Of a stretch of 38,773 nt of DNA, positions 23,148-32,900 are shown in pieces (position 1 is the first letter of the stretch; the number at the start of each line of letters is the position of its first letter). The DNA comes from Isohypsibius dastychi (lineage: Eukaryota; Tardigrada; Eutardigrada; Parachela; Isohypsibiidae): contig JAQIWT010000075.1 of NCBI GenBank assembly GCA_034696485.1, forward strand, positions 1 through 38,773, in the 5' to 3' direction. Position numbers and translations under genes: made by a program. Under the pieces are notes generated by a model, which ran no database searches, was not told the origin of the DNA, and was given only the letters and a program-made list of their open reading frames with translations.

Positions 23148-23512
23148 CTTCTTTCACTTGCGCACGGGTAGTTGAAATACGCTTCTCGAACTTCAGACGA
23201 TCCGAGATTCTGTTAAGCATCCACAACTTGCTCTTCAGTCTCCTTCAGTTTCTTCTCGCTGTTATTTCTTCATTTCAATCAAGAGAGCTGCATCTTTCTG
23301 TCATCCCAAATCCTGACCTACCATTTCGAAATGGCGCCATATCTGCCAACCAACATAATTTTGTCTTCTGCGTTCAGCCCGCAATATGAATAACATCCAG
23401 CTTACCGTCCTTCTTGATGGGTTCAAAAAGAAGAGATCGAATGCTGGAATCATTTTTCAGCTCGTTGGTCGTTAACAAGAATTTCCATTGAGCAATCTGA
23501 AAGTTGGGTACT
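23148..23512 (-). pseudogene. PSMD6: PSMD6 (Rpn7, 26S proteasome lid subunit) N-terminal fragment
   Basis: Exon 1 (to 23406) reads PNFQIAQWKFLLTTNEL, NDSSIRSLLFEPIKKD, matching the animal PSMD6 start (PNLxIAQxKFLL, then a Lys-Asp-rich end). A 63-base intron (23405-23343, GTAAGC...TTGGCAG, phase 1) is kept. Exon 2 gives DMAP, FEMVGQDLG, QKDAALLIEMKK, KLKETEEQVVDA and QNLGSSEVREA, aligned with the PSMD6 segment that ends in EKNLGxxExREA. Lesions in exon 2 include a TGA where PSMD6 has Trp (DLG-W-Q), TAA after MKK, and TAA in the DAEKNLG position, plus a frame change. A GTGAGA donor follows at 23147, but no later PSMD6 exon is found. The upstream open frame (23513-23742) is not PSMD6. Having kept its intron, it is an unprocessed pseudogene. 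Confidence 0.75.
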
Positions 23513-23742
23513 TCTCTACCAGCTGTTCGTCCCAAACCTGTTCTGTTCAGCAACACCGGAACGGAGGGGTTCAGTCGAGGCGATTCTTTCTTCAAGTCGT
23601 AGTGTCGTACGTATATCGCCGTCTGGTAATGAAGCCTTACGAGTAGTGAACCAGTCTCGATACTACCGTAGTCTGAAAGGTCACAAGCTAACCAAGTTCG
23701 AAGGAGGCAGGCTATTCCCACTCCCTTTCTCAGGTTTCTCAC
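23513..23742 (-). other. Open frame fused upstream of the PSMD6 fragment, unknown
   Basis: The frame of the PSMD6 fragment stays open upstream for about 75 codons (IYVRHYDLKKESP, NPSVPVLLNRTGLGRTAG). This is not PSMD6 sequence, whose N-terminus is much shorter. It could be an unrelated exon brought next to the fragment by rearrangement, or simply open non-coding DNA. No family is recognised. Confidence 0.25.
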
Positions 23743-23997
23743 AGTACCCGGTGAAACAAGATACGTCTTCAGATGTCGTTTATGTTACCATAACAGGGGC
23801 TTTATATTGGAAATGAACATGCTTCCAGCAAACGAACAAGAGACTATTTCGGCGAACTCTCAACACTCGTGACATTCAGTCGTTCAAAAATGAGAAATAA
23901 CAGATGTTGAGAACTAACTCTTGCTACAGTGTAGATACAAAGCAGAAAAAAACGTGCAAGGCAGACGGTACATGGACGAGTTTTGGGACGCAATTTC

Positions 23998-24003
23998 TTT
24001 ATT
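23998..24003 (-). terminator. Polyadenylation signal AATAAA
   Basis: A canonical hexamer on the minus strand, about 30 bases after the TGA of the five-exon gene ending at 24032. The position fits 3' end formation of that transcript. Confidence 0.55.
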
Positions 24004-24031
24004 CTCAATTCAAGAAGTCTTGGGAGGACAG

Positions 24032-25398
24032 TCAAAAAATTCGAACTTTGTGGAACAGTTGCACTTTGTCTCCAATTGACTTTTCTTGATCTGGCTCTTC
24101 GTGTTTCTCTCCATTACCGAGGAAGGTGCATTTCGGAATAGCATACAACTTAGGATCGAAGATAGTCTCATAAAGAATCCGGTGCAAAGCTCGCGCGCAG
24201 ATTAAAACTTCCGCATTATCGTGTTCTTCTTTCCCGGTAAAGTAAGTGAGTGGGATTCCGAGTGTCTTCTGCCCGGATCTATTTCGTGTCCCGATTGGAA
24301 TAACTAATGGCTCCTCGACTCCTTCAATGACCGCTTTGATGGTGTCTTTGAAGAAGACGTGGAGCTGAAACGAGCAATTTGTATGAGATATTATGATCAT
24401 CAAAATTTGCACTGTAAATTTATCATTTTCTGTTTGTGGTTTTCTTTCGCTCCTCGACTCACATCAACATTGAAATCCAGTTCCTCAAGTTCGGCTGATT
24501 TGGGATTATTCACAAACTTGGCAATCTTTTTGTGGTTCACGAAATCGATCGCGAAGAATAGCAGCTGGCTGCTTTGTGTGAGGTACCATTTGGCATACCC
24601 AAGAGGCGACTTCCCTTTTTTTCGGTTTCCGAAAATGCACTCGAAAGAAACAGTCTGATTTCCATCGATAGGGACCAGCGGTCCGTAGCTAGCATCCGCA
24701 AAGCGATGATGTTGTACGTCTTCATCCCCCTCGTCGGCCTTCACAGCTTCTGAATCCATTGGGTCACTGTTTATCTCTGCGAAGACAACCCAAGTTAAAA
24801 AAAATACAACTTGCGTATACGGTTGAACACATAGAACTACATGCTGGAAAATCTGGAAAATCAGTGATTAGATCCGTTTTGAATTTCTGGCCAGATTTGG
24901 TTAACTAAGGAAAATGAACTGACTTACTCGAACTTCCTTCGCGCACCATTTTCGACTGAACGTTCCACTCTGGGTTCCGCAAAGCAGTTTGTAGGGCGTC
25001 CCAGAGATGGCTATCGAATGCCGAAACAGTTCTCTCGTGAATTTTTCCGGGATTATAAATCCAGACGTCTCCGGAGTTCTTATTGAACACGAGTCTGAAA
25101 GTTGGAGAAGCAGTTTGCAAATTAACACACAAATGGTTCAGTCTCCAAATCGACGACTCACGCCATTCGTGTGTAAATCGATTGTGCATTGTAGAATTCG
25201 AGGAAGTTATCACGAGAAGAATTCTGGATAAGAAGATAATGGGTTTCACTCGAGATGCTCTCCTTGCATTCAACCGGTGGGACTCCATAGATGGTCGCCA
25301 CTCTGGAAAATAAAACATCTGTTGAAAAGTCAGTACTGTATTTCAAAACACTCCTTACAAGTTTCGACATAGCTCTGGTTGATCCCGAATATCAGAAA
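24032..25398 (-). CDS. 3' end of an intact unrecognised gene, five exons
   Basis: Exons 25398-25359, 25302-25162, 25094-24928, 24776-24463 and 24364-24032 (stop TGA) are joined by GT-AG introns. Phases agree at every junction, giving about 330 codons without a break. Visible segments: ELCRNLVATIYGVPPVE, HYLLIQNSSRDNFLEFYNAQ, LVFNKNSGDVWIYNPGKIHE, an acidic linker, ECIFGNRKKGKSPLGYAKWY, LLFFAIDFVNHKKIAKFV and KAVIEGVEEPLVIPIGTRNR. It looks like a soluble alpha/beta protein with no membrane segment. An AATAAA lies about 30 bases past the stop (24003-23998). The 5' exons beyond 25398 were not resolved. No family is assigned. It is notable as intact coding sequence beside several broken genes. 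Confidence 0.65.
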
Positions 25399-26356
25399 CT
25401 GAAAAACAAAACAGCTGAATCGAGTACTTCAATGTTTGTGCGTGAAATCCTGCCTTTCAATCCTCTCGATAGAAAATTTCCCAGGAAAAAAAAATCTTCT
25501 TTGGATTTTCTATATGTTGCTCTTGATCAAGAAAGTAACTCAGGAACATTTCTGGCTGTCATCCGTATACAGTACATAATTGAAAAGTCTCGCGATCACG
25601 TTCATACCACCAACCCATTTGTGACCACTGACGTCAAATGTTGGGTCTCGATTTTCCCTATGGCTACCAAGAAACCATGACTGATCTGATGAATGATGAT
25701 TGATTCGGACAGAGCAGAACTTGATCCATATCTAGAATTGAATTTGGAGTCGTGCCACCACTGCCACGCAGGAGGACCCACGGGGACATGGTCAAAGTTC
25801 ACATTATTTTTGCTCCTTTCGGGTCCACGCAGATATCATGCCAACAGCTCTCGAAAAAATCAATCAAAAATCTTTCAGAGTCTCATCATCTAGCTCCATT
25901 ATAACTTGAGCGAAAATTCACAAGATGGTGGATGGTTGAATTTTCAAGGGAACATTTGACGTCCGTTAGTTGGCATCGACCCGTCGGTGGCCGTTTCTGT
26001 CTCCAGAAATTGGCATCGGAATTCGACGGTCCTAAGCTCATTAGAACGACAAAATTTCCTATGGCGGAATAATAAAACAGAAACCGAAAACTAACCACTG
26101 GCTATTTTTGGTATGAGGACAAAGAATATCTAGCAGTATTTTTGTTGCCTGCTGACCTCCAGAATGCATGGATATAGGTCTAAAAGTTGGCGGATCACAG
26201 TACTGTAGCACCCCTCGGTAACGCGCAAGTGGGTCAAACCAGGAGATCAAGACCGAGCACCGCAAACTGATAGCAACTCCCCCGAATACCGGTATTTTAC
26301 TTTCGGAGTCGCGTTAGTTGCCTGTTTCCCCAATTGCGAGATACGAGCATGTCGCA
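25399..26356. other. Gap with scattered repeat pieces
   Basis: The 5' exons of the gene at 24032-25398 must lie here or beyond but were not resolved. The motif CACTGACGTCAAATGTT occurs at about 25626 (plus) and, in inverted form, at 25948-25962. A plus-strand frame at 25291-25680 runs opposite verified minus exons and was not accepted. Confidence 0.3.
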
Positions 26357-26538
26357 TACCGTAATGTCCGAATTAGAAGCCCCCCCGTAATAGAAGCCCA
26401 GTCCGAAATAGAAGCCCAAATTTACCCTAGTTTTCAAGGGTCCCCCCTTTAAAAAACGCTTTTTTTCGTCACGTGACAGGTTGGAAAAATTGCTTTGAAA
26501 GAATTGTAGCCCGGGCTTCTAATTCGGACATTACGGTA
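26357..26538. mobile_element. MITE, 182 bases, 26-base perfect inverted ends
   Basis: The left end, TACCGTAATGTCCGAATTAG plus AAGCCC, is matched by its exact reverse complement at 26513-26538. The inner part repeats the phrase TAGAAGCCC three times on the left. Both edges start or end with TA, so a TA duplication (Tc1/mariner-like) is possible but cannot be separated from the repeat itself. There is no coding capacity. Confidence 0.85.
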
Positions 26539-27279
26539 ATATGGTGAAACACGCTCCATACCAACACTGGGAAGAACTGACGAGGCTTTTGCGTAATGTT
26601 GAAAGAATACCGCGAGGCTACGCTGCTTGAAGTGTGGAGTGCGGTTCCATCATCATTGTTCAGTTGCTTTTCATACAGATTTCCTCAGCATTCCCTGGAA
26701 ACCGCCTTCCATGCTACACGGATTGTGGGAGGGGCTTAGTTTTCAAGGGAATTTCGAGAAGATCTGTAGCTGCGTTCACGCTCAAATGTGAAACTTGGTT
26801 TGATGCCTCAACTTCTCCCTTTGGAAAGGATTCGCACTGGTGCGTAGATGAATTGGTTGTATTTTGGAATTTTTGTAACGGAACACAGACAATTTTGCAG
26901 GTTTTTGTGACCTTTTCCCACAGAAAAAGGCCAGTGGTCAGTTCCCGCCATTTGTCTGCCCCTTTCGTCATAAATGATTTTTGTCTTTCAAATCAGTCCA
27001 AGAATGAGCGGTTCCGATGGTTACTTCTCCTGAACATGAATCGCCACAAATGTGGCAATGCCCACTGACGTCAAATGTTCCCGTCAGTGTAACTCTTTGA
27101 CCACTGATCAAAGAAGAACCGATTTGAAAAAATGAAATAGCTCAAGCGAATACCGGCGATTTTGCTTTTTCGCCATTTTGAGCAAGTCATTCAAATCGCC
27201 AGCGCTCCTTCAAGTATGAAGAGTCTTCAGTGCTGGATTTGACGCCCATTCGTCCATCTACAGATGGCCATCAGGGGGC

Positions 27280-27331
27280 CCTGGATGGGTATGAAAACTG
27301 GATGGGACATCCGCAACCCATCCAGGTTTTC
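27280..27331. repeat. Hairpin built from TGGATGGG units
   Basis: GAAAACTGGATGGG at 27293 faces CCCATCCAGGTTTTC ending at 27331, and CCTGGATGGGT at 27280 can pair with the same right arm. This gives two alternative stem-loops. The likely source is a decayed repeat; no function is implied. Confidence 0.6.
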
Positions 27332-27550
27332 GACCGTTGGAAATTTTTTCTATGTTGTCGAAATGAAATTCTCGATAGTCTTTTTATCACCACCTATCTG
27401 TCGCAGCTTATATAAACCTTGAAGCTGGAAGGAGAAGAAGTGTCGCCCGGGATCTCGGACGGAGTCTTGGTTCAGAATTCGACTGTTTAGCTCTCACTTT
27501 TCACGTTTTTTAGGTTTTACAGAGAGATTTTTTAATTTAAATATACCTGC

Positions 27551-27596
27551 AAAAACCCTCAGGGGTTTTTGATATTCAGGAACCCGCGAGGGTTCC
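27551..27596. repeat. Two adjacent short hairpins
   Basis: AAAAACCC-TCAG-GGGTTTTT (27551-27570) is followed after eight bases by GGAACCC-GCGA-GGGTTCC (27579-27596). Both stems are perfect. A run of C follows at about 27606. It could be a structured RNA end or a transposon edge; the sequence alone cannot decide. Confidence 0.6.
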
Positions 27597-29829
27597 CTAA
27601 ATATACCCCCCCCCCTTTCCCACTTTCGATAATGATGTCAAAGAAAAAAAAAGAAAGAAACCACTGCCGGTCATGATGTCAGAAGATTAAAGTTCTACGG
27701 AACAAGCATTTCGGTGGTAACCAGTCAATATAAACGCGCGAGCGCGCAAAAGTTTTTGGAGCTGTTTTTTCGGTGGATGGGCACGAAAAAAGTTCAAATT
27801 AACCACTGATGAAGACGCTCAAAATCTGGAGCATAATTGGTTTATTTTGGTTTTGGAGTTGTCCACTTTAGGTTTCCGATTCTCGTTGTTTATCATATAC
27901 TCAACTCAACCAAGAAATGGAACAAAAAAGGAGGCTCGTGATCTTGGTTTTGCAACTTCGTCGGATGGAATTTCAAATTTTGGGGCTCCGATTGAGTTCA
28001 AAGGCTCATCGAAGACGAATACATTGTTATTTACATCCATTGTGCAACAGCTGAGACTTTCCAAATTTATTTCAAATTTTCAAACACACGAAAATCCTTA
28101 TCTTGAATCTTAACCTTACATTAAATCGGTCGAGGACAAAAAAAATCTCATTTTTGTTATCATAAATAAAATCATGTGATTCATACAGCCATTCTTTGTT
28201 GAGATACACGGAATAATTTAAGCTTGCTACAACTTACTGTCACACAGCGCGTTCATATCCAGCGTTGAATCTTTCCGGCATCTTTGAGTATTCAACAATC
28301 CATCCTTTTTCTCCATCCTTTTATCCGGGGCAAAAGAAAGTAAATACCGGTTGGTTTTCTGGGAAATTTGTGATGAAAACAAATGACGGGGAGGAAAGAT
28401 GAAGTAGAACTGTAAAGTGAGGTGAGAAAATGGTTGAAAATGGGGGAAATACAAAGTGCGTGATTCCAACCAGTGCTGTCTTTTCTGCACGGCTGCAAAT
28501 TTTGGGGAGCGTTATATTAGAATGCAAGCCAGTGATTGGTCCTGACGCGTGCCTGGCTGGCTTTTGCAGCAAGGGTTGCGTCAGACGTGAAACTGCTGAC
28601 CAGGTTCAACGGCACTCACAAGTCACAAGTGCGCAGAAGCGACGCGCAGCAAATGTTAATTAAATTCACGATGATTTTTCTTCCAAATTTTCGACAGAAA
28701 ATTGGATTGCTTTGGAAGTTTATCCTTAAGTTTCATAAATTCATTCTGTAGCTTGGAAAATAAACATACGTCTAATTGTTTTCTCTGGACAGCAAGTTAA
28801 AAGATTTTGACGTTTTTATCGAAGAGTAACAAAACATTTTGACAATTTTAACACTCGTTGCGGCGAATACGGGGCCATAAGCAGCGTTGACTCAGTCGGG
28901 TCATACGGCTAAGAAGAAAGCGGTTGAAGTTGACGAATTAAGCGGCCAAACTCGCAGTACTTCATGTCGATCATGATCATACTGTTGTATATGAAGGAAC
29001 TATCTTTTTTAATATGAGTTAATTTCAATCTTTGTAGATTATGGGAAATCAAAAAAGACAGATTTAAATTAGCTTCGAAGTCGAGATTCTGTTGCACGTT
29101 GTGAAGTGAAGAAAAGGCGATCTAATCGAATATAGATTTCAGATCTGCAGAAATTACATTTTCTGGGAAAATTCACAATTACATTTCACTGTTTCCGGAT
29201 GCTTTTTTCAAACTGACCTGAACCTCCAGTTTGACCGCTATGATTATTTTTTATTAATTTTCATGGAGACTAGCAAATAGCTAGCGGAAAAAGCCTTTAG
29301 GCTTGATCAAGACTAAATTCGCTAATACGCAGCCTAAAATTACGTGCTATGGCTTGAAAAACTCGATCGGGCTTGAAAAACTATTGGTCTGACGGCTCCG
29401 ACGAAATTTCGAAATGTTGTCTTTAAAATTTAGAATTGCCGAAAAACTCAACGTCACTAGCAAAGAAATGTGCAATGTTTCGTCAAAAAAGTTTCGATCT
29501 ACTATCGCTATATGAATCCATTCTGAAAGATCCAAAACTTGCCTGCATTTGATGAATTGGTTCAATTTGGAGTGCATATTGATTTCACAAAATTGAATGG
29601 AGTATGAACTTTTAAATAAGTCCAAGGTCAGTCTTGATGGAATTATATTCAACAGGCAACACGTTAGCGGTAAGCTCCTACTCCTATGACTGACATGTCA
29701 AACCTTCAAACAGTACGACTCATGTCAATTAACTTCGAAAACTTTAGTGTTCCATCTTCGAATTTTACCAAAGACTATAAGACTCCGGTTGACGTAAGCA
29801 GCACGAGCTCGCAACGATCATAAAACTCA

Positions 29830-29835
29830 TTTATT
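29830..29835 (-). terminator. Polyadenylation signal AATAAA
   Basis: A hexamer on the minus strand about 130 bases past the stop codon of the synthetase/F-box gene at 29967. It is plausible for that transcript, though AT-rich flanks make chance occurrence possible. Confidence 0.4.
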
Positions 29836-29966
29836 TCGATCATCAAGCGAACTCAAGGAGTTATTCACGGCGTTTCTTGAACAGTCGGATTTGGAAAAAT
29901 ATTTCGAGAATACAGGCAAGCAGCAAAACCATGTAAACACAGCAGTGATACAATAGCAAGTGACTC

Positions 29967-32900
29967 TTACTCATACGATTGCGGGATTTCGTAATTCCGA
30001 CCGTGGTATCCACCGGGAGAGCGTATCATTGCATTGTACCATTTCCGGCACCGAACTTCCCCCTCGAAGATTTCGCAGGCGTTAATTAGCTCACGTTGCA
30101 CACTGTAGCTCAGATGCTTTATTGTCGAATGGTCAACCCTTTTCTGCGGTCGAGGAAGAGGTCGCGGATTCCACGGGGGACTAAAACAAAACAAAATATC
30201 TAAACGAACATAGAAGAACCTATCTAACTAGAGCATGACAAATTTCGGAATCATCACTGCAAAGTGCAAAGTCTGAAAAAAGGACTAGTAAGTAATACTT
30301 TACTCCATGCCAGAATCCTAGCAAGGAAGTTATAAACTCAAGGAAGTTATAGTATCACCTTTCTCGAATAACGAAGCGTTTAAACCAGTTTAAATATACT
30401 TTTCCGAAAACCTCATTCGGTGTTATCTCATTACATCACCTCAATCTCAGCAAAGATTTCTCACCCAGCAATTATTTTCCGCAGCCGATAAACATTGTCT
30501 GGAATATTCTGAACGCGCCGGAGCAGTTGAAACAAATAACTCATTTCTTCATCCGTCAAGGCCTTAGATTTCCTCTCAATCATTTCCCACACCCGTACTT
30601 CCACATAATTCGTGGCGATAGCAACAGAATCTTCGTTCACTTCCGGTGGGTTTTGAAAATCCAACAAAGCTTCATCAATGATCATTCTTCGCTGAGATCT
30701 GGGCCCCCCTCCAAATTTTTTGTAGACGATGCCTTCAATTTGAACGTTGAGGAGTTTCAGACTTTGAACACATTCACGCGGAACAGATGCAGCCTACAAT
30801 TCACATTCTCAATCAACCCAATATGTTTCTGTGTGAAAAGCGTGTGGTAGTTGCTACACAGTAGCTGCTCACCCTGAAAAATCCGAACGCAACTGCGATT
30901 CGATCAAAAATCAAGCGGGGCCGCTTCTTCAGTATTCCTTCTTTGAAACATTGATCGACTACACACAGAAAGTCAACATTGAAGCAACGTCTTCCTGTCG
31001 ATTCTTTCATCCATGGTTTACGCGGATTGGATTCGTCCGTGATCATTATACATTCAACTGGATATAGTCTTCCGTGGTTCAGGAATTTTGGCAAAGTAGA
31101 AGGTGCAAAGGCTGCTGACAGTGAAGATCCATGAAAAAACTTTGATGGCATCAGATTCCGATCCAATTTGACAAACTTGTTCAGCCGTGGAGAGTTCACC
31201 AGAATCTCGCACCATCTGGAGCAAACTCTACAATAAAGATTTGAAAGTAGATGAACTAAGTGACATTCAACAACGTAAACCGTTTTCGTTCGAATGAGTT
31301 CTCACCGTTCAGCTCTTCTCCGGGTAAATGAGTCGACTTTAAGAAAAATTTCCTCCAAAATTTCATCAGGGAGGTCATTAAACGTCAGTACTGCTTCCGC
31401 CCAGTTCTTTCCTGGAAAATTAACATATTGCGAAGAATATGAGTGATTCATATGATCCGTCCCCCGACCAACCATCAAGTAAACTCAGCAGCTGAAATTC
31501 AATAATAAGAATAAAGAACCCCCAAACATCCAGCATTTTAAATGCAGAAATGCAGGAGTGGGGAATTTACAGACATTGGTTGAAAAAAAATGATTAAATG
31601 TAGTGCTTTCGCGATATAAAATTGTAAGTGAACGATTGCAGAATCCAACGAAAACATCGTAAACATGTGAGACATAAACAACAGTCAAGTAAACTACACA
31701 TTTACCATAATACATAAATCAGTAAATTTTTCCAGCGAATCTACTTTAACAAAGAACCTTAGAAGAACAGAATGCCATCGCCACCAAATCTCGAAAATTC
31801 ACCACAAAAAATCATGAACAGAAAGATCAAGCAGAGTAATAAATAATCTCCATTTGTTTCTGCGTGGATCCAGATTTTTATAAGACAGAAATTAGATGCG
31901 CAACTTCCGCCTTTGAATAAAATTGTTATGGCTGCGGAAACTAGGTACTCTCAACCATTAATTTTCTGCAGAATCAGATGTCGCAGAATGTGATAGTGGA
32001 TCACATAATTAACACAATAAAAAATACGAAACATTCTTCCGGTTCTTCATTTTTACCTTCATCCAGTGGTTCGACAAGTCGAACAGTATCGCGAGGTTGA
32101 GATTTGAATTTCTTGTCATCGTCTCCTGAAAGAAGAAATAGATTCGAATTTGCTAGTCATGGTGATTTCTCTAATCCATTGCAGGAAAATAACCGAAAAA
32201 ACTTAACAATATCGATTCAGAAACAGAATCAAACAATCCTCGAAACCTCATTCAAGAATAATAAACCAGTATCGCTTTTTTAATTCGTGAGATACACAAA
32301 TTGCAGAAGTTGAGAATTCATAGAAATTTATAATTTACAAAAGAAGAAAATAACTGGCTGTAATTACCACTGTTTTCACAAGAATTATAAGTGAGCAATC
32401 TCCAAAACCCAAAAACCCACCAAAATAATTATCATATGCTGTTATAAATATATAAATAACATGTAATGTATAAAACATAATAATATAATAAATAATAATA
32501 AATAATATAATAAAATATATAAATAACATGTAATGTATAAAACATAACATAAGAAATAAAAGTTATAGAAAAATGTCAAACATACCATAATAAATGAGTG
32601 AAACTTTCCAACTGTTTTACCTCAAACAAAGAACCTCTCAAGAACCGAATGTAATATCTGCCGAAAATAAGAAATAAACCGAACAATCTGACGAGGAAAT
32701 TCGAGCGAAAAAGTAAGTGATCTTTTTACGGATTCAGATTTTCCTAGGATCAGAGCTTAGTTGCGTAAGCTCTTATTCGGAGTACCGTATTCTGTCTGTG
32801 GAAGTTAGACCGCCTTTATCAACTGTTTTCTGCAAAATTCGATGTCAAATTTCTAAACATGTAGGTTACTTATGAAATAAACACCACAAAAAAATGAGAT

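Larger units (their letters stand above)
26539..29829. other. Long gap, no supported gene
   Basis: A 144-codon plus-strand frame (26634-27068) and smaller ones at 27847-28113 and 28430-28663 have no family motif. Their opposite strands are equally open, so none is called. Structure is present: hairpins at 27280-27331, 27551-27570 and 27579-27596, a C10 run near 27606, and the inverted partner of a 15-base repeat at 27068-27082 (see 25948). The rest, 27610-29829, shows AT-leaning DNA with nothing I can name. Confidence 0.3.

Noticed and set aside
5052-23512. Genetic-code change (TGA or TAA read as sense)
   Set aside because: Stops replace different residues (Cys, Gly, Trp, Lys, Glu) and use all three stop codons, while the intact genes in the window use ordinary stops.
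23513-23742. NUP98-type autoproteolytic domain
   Set aside because: A loose resemblance (VRHYDLKKESP, LLNRTGL) lacks the conserved Gly and HFS features, and the frame continues into PSMD6-like sequence.
25291-25680. 129-codon plus-strand frame
   Set aside because: It runs opposite minus-strand exons (25398-25359 and the start of 25302-25162) that have matching splice signals and phases. Its own sequence shows no family motif.
26634-27068. 144-codon plus-strand frame starting at 26634
   Set aside because: No motif or splice context. The opposite strand is similarly open, and the frame ends within a repeated motif near 27068.
31485-31715. 76-codon minus frame in the intron before the F-box exon, as a separate first exon of the F-box gene
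   Set aside because: No donor in the right phase with a convincing ATG context was found, although this cannot be fully excluded without transcripts.
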